From assembly GCA_964549735.1 (NCBI GenBank), contig CAZJWO010000094.1:1-14992 (forward strand): 14,992 nt of DNA. The letters are read 5' to 3'. Source of the stretch: Glo-17 sp964549735. Its GTDB lineage: Bacteria > Krumholzibacteriota > Krumholzibacteriia > LZORAL124-64-63. Both the position numbers and the translations under genes were made by a program. Under the pieces are notes generated by a model. The model did not search any database, was not told the origin of the DNA, and worked only from the letters and a program-made list of their open reading frames with translations. Positions 7,398-14,137 of the stretch are shown piece after piece (within the stretch, counting starts at the first letter, position 1; every line of letters begins with the position of its first letter).

Positions 7398-7917
7398 CGA
7401 ACAGACCCTCCGGCGGATCGACGACGAGCGGTCCGTCGAGGCCGTCGTCCGGCTGCAGGATCGGCGGCACGGCCGGGATGAGCACCTCGCGGCCTTCCCA
7501 CTCGATCACGAGCAGCACCTGCGCCGCATAGCGGCGCACTTCCTGCACCTCGCCCAGCACGCGACCGGCGGTGTCCCGCACGTCGCGTCCCAGGTAACGG
7601 AACGGCAGGCCCGCGGCCGGGCGCGGAAACTCGGCGTCCAGGTAGTCCCGCCGCCGGAAACCCAGCTGGCGCCCGACCATGGCCTCGGCCGCGTCGCGGT
7701 CGTCGCAGCCGGCCGGCTTGACCGCCAGGCACTGGCCGGCCGGCCGGACGTTCTGCAGCGCGGCGCCGGCGCCGTCCTGCCAGATCAGAAAACGACTGGC
7801 CAGCAACGGCGCGTAGAAGTCGATGAGCGGGTAGAGCTTGACCTCTCCTCGCAGACCGACCGCCTTGACCACCTCGGCCACCGGCACGAAGCCGCTGGTG
7901 TCCGCAGCGCCCGGCAC
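7390..7917 (-). CDS. rimM: Ribosome maturation factor RimM
   Basis: RimM assists 30S head assembly by binding S19 and acting with 16S rRNA processing. The product is 175 residues, a usual length. Seen: an N-terminal barrel starting VPVAEVVKAVGLRGEVKLYP (11-30), which carries the family GLRGE motif, and a C-terminal PRC-barrel domain from about 98, with FRYLGRDVRD, GEVQEV, VLIPAVPPIL and the terminal VVDPPEGLFDA. The start is taken as GTG 7917, three bases after the khpA stop; an internal GTG at residue 11 is possible and would fit the shortest family members. No ATG is available near the N-terminus. It sits between khpA and trmD in the standard order. Confidence 0.96.
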   Translation of the reverse strand: MPGAADTSGFVPVAEVVKAVGLRGEVKLYPLIDFYAPLLASRFLIWQDGAGAALQNVRPAGQCLAVKPAGCDDRDAAEAMVGRQLGFRRRDYLDAEFPRPAAGLPFRYLGRDVRDTAGRVLGEVQEVRRYAAQVLLVIEWEGREVLIPAVPPILQPDDGLDGPLVVDPPEGLFDA

Positions 7918-7920
7918 CTC

Positions 7921-8193
7921 TCAGTCCGCCACGATCTCCAGGCCGAAGCGCTGGTCGTGGCGGGCGTTGATGGCCGCCAGCAGGCTGCGCACCGCGCGCG
8001 CGGTCTGGCCGTTCTTGCCGATGAACTGCCCCTGGTCCTCCGGGTGCACCCGGATCCGGAAGACCTCGCGGTCTTCCGCCGCGACGAGATCGATCCGGAC
8101 CGCCTCGGGGTGGTCGACCAAGTTGACCGTCAGGTAGGACACCAGATCCAGGGCGCGCGCTTGCGCCGGCGTCAACGAACTGCTGTCCTGCAC
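7921..8193 (-). CDS. khpA: KH-domain RNA-binding protein KhpA (YlqC)
   Basis: A small single-KH-domain RNA-binding protein of 90 residues. KhpA family members bind many transcripts and affect cell elongation and division in Gram-positive bacteria; the gene between rpsP and rimM is its standard place. Seen: the helical start LVSYLTVNLVDHPEAVRI, a strand FRIRVHPEDQGQFIGKNG with the GxxG loop at 59-62, then QTARAVRSLLAAINAR and the final strand GLEIVAD. GTG 8193 begins one base after the rpsP stop, and its GGAGG site (8207-8203) lies inside the last rpsP codons, so the two genes are probably translationally coupled. A longer upstream extension in the same frame is Arg/Pro-rich and does not resemble the family, so it is rejected. 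Confidence 0.93.
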   Translation of the reverse strand: MQDSSSLTPAQARALDLVSYLTVNLVDHPEAVRIDLVAAEDREVFRIRVHPEDQGQFIGKNGQTARAVRSLLAAINARHDQRFGLEIVAD

Positions 8194-8194
8194 G

Positions 8195-8692
8195 TCACGC
8201 GTCCTCCTGCGGCGCGTCGGTCTCGGCGCTGCCAGCGTCGTCCGCCGGCGCGGCGGCCTCGGCAGCCGCCTTGGCCGCGGCCGCCTGCGCATCCTGGCGC
8301 CGCTTCTCTTCGGCGGCCTCGATCTGCCGCCGGTGCTTGTGGATCGCCTCCTGGTCGCGCTGCAGGCGGGCTTCCTGCTGCGGGCGCCACGTCTCCAGGC
8401 GCGTCCGGATCTCGTCCTCGCCGAGTCCGGCCTGGATCAGGCTGTAGTGGTAGAGGATGCCCTCGCGCTTCAGCAGCGACCGGGCGGTGTCGCTGACCTC
8501 GGCGCCCTTCTGCAGCCAGCCGAGGATGTCCTCGATATGCAGGTTCACCTCGTGCGGCTCGACGAACGGATTGTAGTAGCCGAGGTTCGCGAGGTACGCG
8601 CCGTCGCGACGCTTGCGGTTGTCCAGCACGACGAGACGATAGAATGGGCGCTTCTTCTTGCCCATGCGGGTCAGACGGATCGTGGTTGCCAA
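8195..8692 (-). CDS. rpsP: 30S ribosomal protein S16 with a long C-terminal extension
   Basis: S16 is an early-binding small-subunit protein needed for 16S folding. The core (residues 1-82) is unmistakable: ATTIRLTRMGKKKRPFYRLV, DNRKRRDGAYLANLGYYNP and the stretch LGWLQKGAEVSDTARSLL. S16 usually has about 80-90 residues; here there are 165. Residues 90-135 form a charged predicted coiled coil (RTRLETWRPQQEARLQRDQE...), followed by an Ala-rich stretch and an acidic tail ending AETDAPQEDA. Long S16 tails occur in Bacteroidetes-like lineages. The start is TTG 8692: it puts the usual ATTIRL at the N-terminus and lies 8 bases after a clear GGAGG (8705-8701). The gene follows ffh after 103 bases containing two hairpins. 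Confidence 0.96.
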   Translation of the reverse strand: MATTIRLTRMGKKKRPFYRLVVLDNRKRRDGAYLANLGYYNPFVEPHEVNLHIEDILGWLQKGAEVSDTARSLLKREGILYHYSLIQAGLGEDEIRTRLETWRPQQEARLQRDQEAIHKHRRQIEAAEEKRRQDAQAAAAKAAAEAAAPADDAGSAETDAPQEDA

Positions 8693-8700
8693 CGTATCAT

Positions 8701-8705
8701 CCTCC
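8701..8705 (-). promoter_or_regulatory. Ribosome binding site deciding the TTG start of rpsP
   Basis: GGAGG at 8705-8701 is spaced 8 bases from TTG 8692. An ATG directly abutting it (8700) opens a different frame that stops after nine codons and is too close to the site to be used. This supports the TTG as the true S16 start. Confidence 0.7.
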
Positions 8706-8751
8706 CATGCGGGTGGTTTCGCGACGCGCCCCATGCGCGCCGCGTGCAACA

Positions 8752-8794
8752 GGCTCCGCGGAGCCCCTTTCCGGAGACGGCGAACCGCCTCCGG
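8752..8794 (-). terminator. Double hairpin between ffh and rpsP (terminator-like or processing site)
   Basis: Beginning one base after the ffh stop, the minus strand can form a 10-bp stem with one G-T pair, CCGGAGGCGG and CCGTCTCCGG, around a TTCG loop (8794-8771). It is followed by AAAGG and then a 14-base perfect palindrome, GGCTCCGCGGAGCC (8765-8752). No T run follows either element, so a standard intrinsic terminator is not shown. Partial termination, an RNase cleavage/stability element or transcript-end protection are possible readings. No convincing promoter for rpsP is visible downstream of it. Confidence 0.5.
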
Positions 8795-8795
8795 C

Positions 8796-10136
8796 TCAGT
8801 GCGGACCGCCGCCCAGGACGCGGCGGCCGAATTCCTGCAGACCGCCGGCGGCGTTGATCTGATTCATCATCCGCCGCATGTCCCGGTACTGCTTGAGCAG
8901 CTTGTTGACCTGCGAGACGTTCGTGCCGCTGCCCCGGGCGATCCGTTTGCGCCGCGAGCCGTTGATCAGATCCGGCTTGCGGCGTTCCTCGCGCGTCATC
9001 GAGTTGATGATGGCCTCGACGCGCGCGAATTGCTGGTCGTCGATGTCGACCTTGTCCAGGGCGCCTCCGCCCATCCCGGGCAGGAGCTTGAGCATGCCCT
9101 TGAACGAACCCATGCGCTTGACCTGCTTGATCTGCCGCTGGAAATCCTCGAGGCTGAACTCGCCCTGGGCGAATCGGTCCGCCAGCTGCTGGGCCTCGTC
9201 CAGATCCATGCGGCTTTCGGCCTGCTCGATGAGCGTCAGCACGTCGCCCATGCCGAGGATCCGGCTGGCCATGCGCTCGGGGTGGAACACCTCGAGGTCG
9301 TCCAGCTTCTCACCGACGCCCACCAGCTTGACCGCGACGCCGGTGATCTCCTTGACCGACAGCGCCGCGCCGCCGCGCGCGTCGCCGTCCAGCTTCGTCA
9401 GCACCAGACCGTCGCAACCCACCTTCGCCGCGAACTCGGCCGCGATGTGCACCGCTTCCTGGCCGGTCATCGCGTCCAGGACGAGCAGCTTCTCGTCCAT
9501 GGGCACGGTCTTGTGGATGTCGTTGAGCTCCGCGAGCAGCGCCTCGTCGATATGCAGGCGGCCCGCCGTGTCGACGATGAGCACGTCGCAGTCGTTGTCG
9601 CGCGCGCGCCGCTGCGCGAGCTTGACGATCTGGGCCGCGTTGCGCCGGTCGCGATCCGCGTGCACCGGCACGCCGACCTGCCGGGCGAGCGTTTCGAGCT
9701 GGTCGATGGCGGCCGGACGGTAGATGTCCGCCGCGACGAGCATGGGCCGCCGGCCCTGGCCGACCAGGCGGCGCGCGAGCTTGCCGCAGAACGTGGTCTT
9801 GCCCGATCCCTGCAGGCCGAGCGCCATGACCGTCGCGATACCCTTGGCCGGCAGGTTGAGTTCGGCGGTCTCGCCGCCGAGCAGCCGTTTGAGCTCCTCG
9901 TGCACGATCTTGACGATCTGTTGCGCGGGGTCCAGACCCTCCAGGATCGCCTGGCCGAGCGCCCGCTCGCGCACCCTGCCGACGAGGTCCTTCGCCACCT
10001 GGTAGTGGACGTCGGCCTCCAGCAGCGCGAGGCGCACTTCGCGCAGCGTCTCCTTGACGTTGTCCTCGGTGAGCCGCTGCTGGCCCGCCAGCTTGCGCAT
10101 GGCCCCTTCGAGGCGTCGGGTCAGGTCCTGGAACAC
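8796..10136 (-). CDS. ffh: Signal recognition particle GTPase Ffh
   Basis: Ffh is the protein subunit of the signal recognition particle; with 4.5S RNA and FtsY it delivers nascent membrane proteins to the translocon. The product is 446 residues, the normal length. Seen: the N-domain helical bundle (1-90, including LREVRLALLEADVHYQVAKD), the G domain with the P-loop GLQGSGKTT (107-115), DIYRPAA (137-143), DTAGRL (189-194) and TKLDGDARGG (247-256), and the Met-rich M domain from about 300, with MGSFKGMLKLLPGMGG and the RNA-binding stretch SRRKRIARGSG. GTG 10136 gives the canonical VFQDLTRRLEG start, with GGAG 10 bases upstream; a GTG three codons earlier is an alternative. The open frame continues further upstream but is Arg/Pro-rich and unlike the family. 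A promoter and leader lie upstream. Confidence 0.97.
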   Translation of the reverse strand: MFQDLTRRLEGAMRKLAGQQRLTEDNVKETLREVRLALLEADVHYQVAKDLVGRVRERALGQAILEGLDPAQQIVKIVHEELKRLLGGETAELNLPAKGIATVMALGLQGSGKTTFCGKLARRLVGQGRRPMLVAADIYRPAAIDQLETLARQVGVPVHADRDRRNAAQIVKLAQRRARDNDCDVLIVDTAGRLHIDEALLAELNDIHKTVPMDEKLLVLDAMTGQEAVHIAAEFAAKVGCDGLVLTKLDGDARGGAALSVKEITGVAVKLVGVGEKLDDLEVFHPERMASRILGMGDVLTLIEQAESRMDLDEAQQLADRFAQGEFSLEDFQRQIKQVKRMGSFKGMLKLLPGMGGGALDKVDIDDQQFARVEAIINSMTREERRKPDLINGSRRKRIARGSGTNVSQVNKLLKQYRDMRRMMNQINAAGGLQEFGRRVLGGGPH

Positions 10137-10271
10137 GTCGTCCACGCTCCGCCGCGTCGTCCGCGGCCCGCCGACGCGCACCACGGCCCCGGGCGACCGC
10201 TCGGCGATCGTCCGCGGGCCGGCTCGCGCCGGATTCTTGCTACTGCCGACTCGCCGCGCGCGCGGCGCACG

Positions 10272-10289
10272 GGCCGCACCGTGGCGGCC
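10272..10289 (-). promoter_or_regulatory. Hairpin in the ffh leader
   Basis: The predicted 5' leader of ffh (about 10301 to 10137, roughly 165 bases) holds a perfect 6-bp stem, GGCCGC and GCGGCC, around a 6-base loop, close to the predicted transcript start. The rest of the leader is GC-rich with shorter possible stems; I see no riboswitch consensus, no 4.5S RNA-like GGAA tetraloop domain and no convincing small gene in it. Confidence 0.3.
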
Positions 10290-10307
10290 GCCGGTCTCGG
10301 GCCGAGG

Positions 10308-10336
10308 AATATAGCCGCTGGCGGCTGACAGGGCAA
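10308..10336 (-). promoter_or_regulatory. Candidate sigma-70-type promoter for ffh and downstream genes
   Basis: On the minus strand, TTGCCC (10336-10331, 4 of 6 to TTGACA) and TATATT (10313-10308, 5 of 6 to TATAAT) are separated by exactly 17 bases. In such GC-rich DNA an AT-rich hexamer at ideal spacing, in the only long gap of the housekeeping region and just behind a terminator-like hairpin, is a good promoter candidate. It would drive ffh, and through read-through possibly rpsP to yraN. Confidence 0.6.
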
Positions 10337-10343
10337 TCGCAAA

Positions 10344-10365
10344 TCCGCGGGCGACGGTCCGCGGA
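10344..10365 (-). terminator. Terminator-like stem-loop after rpe
   Basis: One base after the rpe stop the minus strand forms a perfect 7-bp stem, TCCGCGG and CCGCGGA, around an 8-base loop, followed by TTTGCGATTG. The T run is only three bases, so it is a weak or partial intrinsic terminator by sequence. Its place between the rpe stop and the ffh promoter fits the end of the yajC-rpe operon. Confidence 0.5.
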
Positions 10366-10366
10366 C

Positions 10367-11047
10367 TCAGGCGGCGCCGCGGAGCAGGGCGGCCGCCCGC
10401 AACCGGTCCGGATGCCGGCAGAACCACGAGCCCGAGACCAGGATGTCGGCGCCGGCCGCGCGGCAGGCGGCGGCGGTCTCCGCGTTGACGCCCCCGTCGA
10501 CGCTGAGCGCGAAGCCGAGCCCGCGCTGGCGGCGCAGCGCGGCCAGGCGCGCCAGCCGGTCCGGCCCGCGCGGATCGAAGGCCTGGCCGCCGAAGCCGGG
10601 CTGGACGGTCATGACGAGCACCAGATCGACCTGGTCGAGGACCCGCTCGACGGCCGACAGCTCGGTGTCGGGGTTGAGCGAGACGCCGCGCCGCAGGCCG
10701 AGATCCGCGATGCGCGACAACGTCGCCGGCAGCGGATCGGTGGCCTCGGCGTGGATGGTGATCGCGTCGACGCCGGCCGCGGCGAACGGCTCGAGATAGC
10801 GCGCCGGCCGGGTCAGCATGAGGTGGGCGTCGAGGCAGAGCGTCGTGCAGCGGCGGATCGCCTCGCAGACGACCGGGCCGAAGGTCAGGTTCGGCACGAA
10901 GTGGCCGTCCATGATGTCCAGATGCAGCAGGTCGGCGCCGGCCTCCTGCATGGCGGCGATGTCCGAGCGCAGGTCGGCGAAGTCGGCCGCGAGCAGCGAC
11001 GGCGCTACGGCGACGCGATTCTCAGGGCGACGAAGCCACCAGCTCAA
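10367..11047 (-). CDS. rpe: Ribulose-phosphate 3-epimerase
   Basis: Rpe interconverts ribulose 5-phosphate and xylulose 5-phosphate in the pentose phosphate pathway; it is a metal-dependent TIM barrel. Seen: VAPSLLAADF at the first strand (14-23), LHLDIMDGHFVPNLTFGP (41-58) with H42 and D44, LDAHLML (72-78) with H75, the phosphate-binding loop MTVQPGFGGQAF (146-157), LSVDGGVNAET (181-191) with D184 as catalytic acid, and DILVSGSWF near the end. No ATG or GTG fits the N-terminus. TTG 11047, six bases after AAGGGGG, gives 226 residues, close to the family norm of about 220-225, and makes the gene overlap the PASTA gene by 26 bases. The start is therefore an inference, the identity is not. It is the last gene of its operon. 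Confidence 0.94.
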   Translation of the reverse strand: MSWWLRRPENRVAVAPSLLAADFADLRSDIAAMQEAGADLLHLDIMDGHFVPNLTFGPVVCEAIRRCTTLCLDAHLMLTRPARYLEPFAAAGVDAITIHAEATDPLPATLSRIADLGLRRGVSLNPDTELSAVERVLDQVDLVLVMTVQPGFGGQAFDPRGPDRLARLAALRRQRGLGFALSVDGGVNAETAAACRAAGADILVSGSWFCRHPDRLRAAALLRGAA

Positions 11048-11765
11048 TGCGTTCCCCCTTGCGGATGCGCAGCCCCGGCGCGGGCTGCTGCCGCAGCACC
11101 AGGTTGGCCGCCTGTTCGCTCGTGCGTTCGTACGCCACCGCGGCCAGGACGCAGCCGGCTTCAGCCACGCGCTGGCGGGCCAGATAGAGCGGCACGCCGC
11201 GCAGATCGGGCATGCAGAGCAGCCGCGGCGCACCCGGCTCGGCGACCACGAGGTCGACCGGCCGCCCCTTGCGCAACTGACGGCCGGCCGGCGGCTGCTG
11301 GAAGACCACGGTCGGCGTGCTGATGGCCTCGTCGGTCACGCGGCTGACTCGTCCGAGCCGGAAATTCTCCCGCTGCAGCGTGATCTCGGCCTGCCGGAAG
11401 TTCAGGCCGGTCAGATCGGGGACGCCGCCGGCGGGCGGTCCGCTGCTCGTCACGACGCGGATGAGGCGCCCGCTGCGGATCGGACTGCCGGCCGCGGGCG
11501 TCTGCTCGAGGATCGCGCCCAGCGGCTCGGTCGGGTGCGCGCGCTGCCGGACTTCGCTGATCGTCAGGCGCTGCGCGGCGACGGTCTGGCCGGCCTCGCC
11601 GACGGTCAGGCCCTGCAGGTCCGGCGTGAGGATGACGGTATGCCGGTGGACGATGCGCGGCAGCACCGAGAAATTTACGGCCACTAGCAGGACGCCGGCG
11701 ATCATGACCAGGCCGGCGAGCAGCAGCAGGAATTCCCAGACCTTCATGCCGCGCGCGTCGCGCAT
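11022..11765 (-). CDS. Membrane-anchored protein with three PASTA domains
   Basis: A 247-residue protein with a short N-terminus, one membrane segment (about residues 10-32, FLLLLAGLVMIAGVLLVAV) and three consecutive PASTA domains outside the membrane: about 46-109 (TPDLQGLTVGEAGQTV ... QTPAAGSPIRSGRLIRVV), 113-177 (VPDLTGLNFRQAEITLQ ... QQPPAGRQLRKGRPVDLVV) and 184-245 (MPDLRGVPLYLARQRV ... QQPAPGLRIRKGERIELVA). PASTA domains bind peptidoglycan fragments or beta-lactams in PknB-type kinases and PBP2x; here there is no kinase or transpeptidase domain, so it could be a cell-wall sensor or scaffold, but this is inference. ATG 11765 is chosen because GGGAGG (11778-11773) lies seven bases before it; an ATG at 11747 is second choice. 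It lies 48 bases after rsmB and overlaps the inferred start of rpe. Confidence 0.9.
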   Translation of the reverse strand: MRDARGMKVWEFLLLLAGLVMIAGVLLVAVNFSVLPRIVHRHTVILTPDLQGLTVGEAGQTVAAQRLTISEVRQRAHPTEPLGAILEQTPAAGSPIRSGRLIRVVTSSGPPAGGVPDLTGLNFRQAEITLQRENFRLGRVSRVTDEAISTPTVVFQQPPAGRQLRKGRPVDLVVAEPGAPRLLCMPDLRGVPLYLARQRVAEAGCVLAAVAYERTSEQAANLVLRQQPAPGLRIRKGERIELVASSP

Positions 11766-11813
11766 GCCTCTGCCTCCCGATGCTGGCCCGTCGCCGGCGG
11801 ACGACGGATCGCA

Positions 11814-13199
11814 TCAATGCGCGCGCCCGCCGCGCGGCGCCACGCGCCGCCGCAATCTCGCCGCGTAGAATCCGTCGCAGGCGTCGCGCCATGGCCACCA
11901 GGCGCGCTCCCAGCGACCGTCCGCGCCCGGATCCGGGACCAGATCATCCCGCGCGGCGAGCAAGGCCGCAACGACATCCTCGTTCTCCTCGCGTTCTAGC
12001 GAGCAGGTAGCATAGTACAGGCGGCCGCCGTCGACCAGCAAATCGGCCGCCGCGCGCGCGAGCCGCAACAACCGGTCCGCGTAGCGCGGCAACGTGCCGG
12101 CGCGCAGTCGCCAGCGGCCTTCCGGATGCCGGCGGCCGACCCCGGTGCCGGAGCACGGTCCGTCCAGGAGCACGACCTCGCAGCTCGCGGGCCGCAGCGG
12201 CGGGCGCGACCCGTCGCCGGCCGCGAGCGCCAGCGCGTCGAGCCCGAGACGATCTCGATTCTCGCGGACAAGAGCCAGGCGACGCGGCCGCAGGTCCAGG
12301 GCCACGAGCGGGCACGCCGGCGCCAGCAGCGAACGCAAATGCATGGCCTTGCCGCCGGGCGCGGCGCAGAGGTCCACGACCGGCCGCGCCACGCCGGCGA
12401 GGTCGGCGCCGTCGCGGGTCAACCAATCGACGACCGCCTGCGCGCCCGCGTCCTGCACCAGCAACGCGCCGCACGCCTGCAGCAGTTCGCGCAGGCGCGC
12501 GCGGTCCGGGCGCGCGGTCAACCGCAAGGCCCGCGGAAACGCGGGCAACATCGACGTCTCGCAGCCGGCGGCCGCCAGCTTCGCTCGCGCGGCGGCGACC
12601 GCCTGGCCGGGCAGCACGTGCAACGTCAGCGGCGGCGGCGTGTTGGCCCAACGCAGCAGCGCGGCCGTCGCGTCCGGCCCGTAGCGCGCGCACCAGCGTC
12701 CGACCAGCCACGGCGGATGGGACCACCAGGCGGCCAGCGCCGCGACGTCGCCGCTCCCGGTGGCCGGGAAGAGATCCCGCACGGCGGCCAGCGGGTCGCC
12801 GGCGGACGACGCGCCGAGATGGCGCCGGACGGCCTGCAGCACCGCGTTGACGAAGGGCACCGCGCGCGGCCGCCCGGCATCGCGCAGCAGCTCGCCGGCC
12901 TGATGCAAGGCGGCGTAGTGCGGCACGCCGCGGCTGGCCAGCAGCTGATGCAAGGCCAGCAGCAGCACACCGCGCACGATCGGATCCTGTGGCGGACGGC
13001 GCCGGCTGAAACGCGCGATGAGGTGGTCGTAGCGCCCCTGCCATTGCAGAGCGCCCTTGATGAGCTCCTCCGCGGCGTTCGCGTGGGCCGCGGTCGCCGG
13101 CGAGCGGCGCAATCGCTGCAGTTGGCGCGGCAACCGCTCGCCGCGCTGCACGGCCAGCAGGATGTCCAAGGCCAGCCGGCGCCCGGGATCTGCACTCAC
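11814..13199 (-). CDS. rsmB: 16S rRNA (cytosine967-C5)-methyltransferase RsmB
   Basis: RsmB (Sun/Fmu) methylates C967 of 16S rRNA with SAM. The protein is 461 residues. Seen: an N-terminal NusB-like helical domain (about 1-130, with AAEELIKGALQWQGRYDHLI and VPFVNAVLQAVRR), then the Rossmann methyltransferase with VDLCAAPGGKAMHLRSLL (275-292; GGKA where GGKT is usual), VVLLDGPCSGTGVGRRHPEG (342-361; C349 of motif IV), YYATCSLEREENEDVV (395-410; C399 of motif VI, the usual nucleophile) and the closing DGFYAARLRR. GTG 13199 overlaps the fmt stop (GTGA), and the family N-terminus (RRLALDILL) follows directly; the open frame upstream lies within fmt and is a shadow. It follows def and fmt, the usual order. 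Confidence 0.96.
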   Translation of the reverse strand: MSADPGRRLALDILLAVQRGERLPRQLQRLRRSPATAAHANAAEELIKGALQWQGRYDHLIARFSRRRPPQDPIVRGVLLLALHQLLASRGVPHYAALHQAGELLRDAGRPRAVPFVNAVLQAVRRHLGASSAGDPLAAVRDLFPATGSGDVAALAAWWSHPPWLVGRWCARYGPDATAALLRWANTPPPLTLHVLPGQAVAAARAKLAAAGCETSMLPAFPRALRLTARPDRARLRELLQACGALLVQDAGAQAVVDWLTRDGADLAGVARPVVDLCAAPGGKAMHLRSLLAPACPLVALDLRPRRLALVRENRDRLGLDALALAAGDGSRPPLRPASCEVVLLDGPCSGTGVGRRHPEGRWRLRAGTLPRYADRLLRLARAAADLLVDGGRLYYATCSLEREENEDVVAALLAARDDLVPDPGADGRWERAWWPWRDACDGFYAARLRRRVAPRGGRAH

Positions 13200-14137
13200 G
13201 AGGTGAAGACCTGCCCGGTCTCGACGGCGAAGCCGCGCCGGAAATCGGCGGCCGGCAACATGCAGCGGCCCGGCGCCTGCAGCTCCAGCAGGCGCAGGCG
13301 GCCCTCGCCGCAGGCGACCTCGATGCCGTCGTCCGCGACGGCCAGCACCGTGCCCGGCCGCGCGCCGCCGGTGTGCAGGCCGGCCGGCTGCGCCCGGCCG
13401 ATCTTCAGCAGGCGATCGCCCAGGAAGCTCGTCGTGCCCGGCGCCGGCTGCAGGGCCCGGATCTGGTTGTGGACCGTGATCGCGCCGCGGTCCCAGCGCA
13501 CGGGCGACAGGACCTTCGTCAGGCGCGGCGCGTAGACGGCGCCATCTTCGCCTTGCGCGCTCGCCTGCACGCGGCCGGCGGCGAGCGACGCCAGGGTCGT
13601 CTGCAGCAAGGCCGCACCCAGCTCGCTCAATCGCTGCAGGAGCATGCCGCCGGTCTCCAGCCCGTCGATGGGCGTGGGCGCCGCCGCGAGCACCGGTCCG
13701 GTGTCGACGCCGGCGTCCATGCGCAGGACGGTCACGCCCGTCCACTGATCGCCGTGCATGATCGCGTGCTGCACCGGCGAAACGCCGCGCCAGCGGGGCA
13801 ACAGGCTGAAATGCACGTTGACGCAGCCCAGGCGCGGCGCGGTCAGGAGCGGCTCGCGCAGGATATGGCCGAAGGCCACGACGACGACGACATCCGGCGC
13901 GACCTCGCGCACCGCCGCGCACACGCGCTCGCGCTCCAGGCGGCCGCGGTCCTGCGTCAGCACCCGCAGCCCGCGCGCCGACGCCGCCGCCTTGACCGCG
14001 GTCGGCGCGACTTGCCGGCCGCGGCCGGCGGGACGGTCGGGTTGCGAGACCACGAGGGCGACGTCATGGCCGCCGGCCAGCACGGCGTCCAGGCACGGCA
14101 CCGCCGATGGCGGCGAACCCATGAAAACGACCTTCAT
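13196..14137 (-). CDS. fmt: Methionyl-tRNA formyltransferase
   Basis: Fmt transfers a formyl group from 10-formyltetrahydrofolate to initiator Met-tRNA. The product is 313 residues, normal for the family. Seen: an N-terminal Rossmann-like formyltransferase domain starting MKVVFMGSPPSAVPCLDAVL (FMGTP is more common than FMGSP), SQPDRPAGRGRQ (31-42), and the catalytic segment CVNVHFSLLPRWRGVSPVQH (105-124), which carries N107 and H109 and the folate-site loop SLLPRWRG, with D145 in MDAGVDTGPVL. The C-terminal OB-fold tRNA-binding domain (from about 205) has LSPVRWDRGAITVHNQIRAL. ATG 14137 lies seven bases after a GGAGG and overlaps the def stop as ATGA; the open frame extends 20 codons further into def and is not used. 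Partner of def in the formyl-Met cycle. Confidence 0.98.
   Translation of the reverse strand: MKVVFMGSPPSAVPCLDAVLAGGHDVALVVSQPDRPAGRGRQVAPTAVKAAASARGLRVLTQDRGRLERERVCAAVREVAPDVVVVVAFGHILREPLLTAPRLGCVNVHFSLLPRWRGVSPVQHAIMHGDQWTGVTVLRMDAGVDTGPVLAAAPTPIDGLETGGMLLQRLSELGAALLQTTLASLAAGRVQASAQGEDGAVYAPRLTKVLSPVRWDRGAITVHNQIRALQPAPGTTSFLGDRLLKIGRAQPAGLHTGGARPGTVLAVADDGIEVACGEGRLRLLELQAPGRCMLPAADFRRGFAVETGQVFTS

Noticed and set aside
8771..8794. Standard intrinsic terminator after ffh
   Set aside because: The stem is strong but AAAGGGG follows instead of a T run, so only terminator-like is claimed.
8658..10328. 556-codon plus-strand frame opposite ffh
   Set aside because: Shadow of ffh; the minus-strand frame has all SRP GTPase motifs.
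10137..10427. N-terminal extension of the ffh frame to an upstream ATG
   Set aside because: It would run through the hairpin, promoter and leader and overlap the end of rpe; the sequence is Arg/Pro-rich and absent from the Ffh family.
13200..13922. Upstream extension of the rsmB frame
   Set aside because: It lies entirely inside fmt in another frame; the GTG overlapping the fmt stop gives a normal RsmB length.
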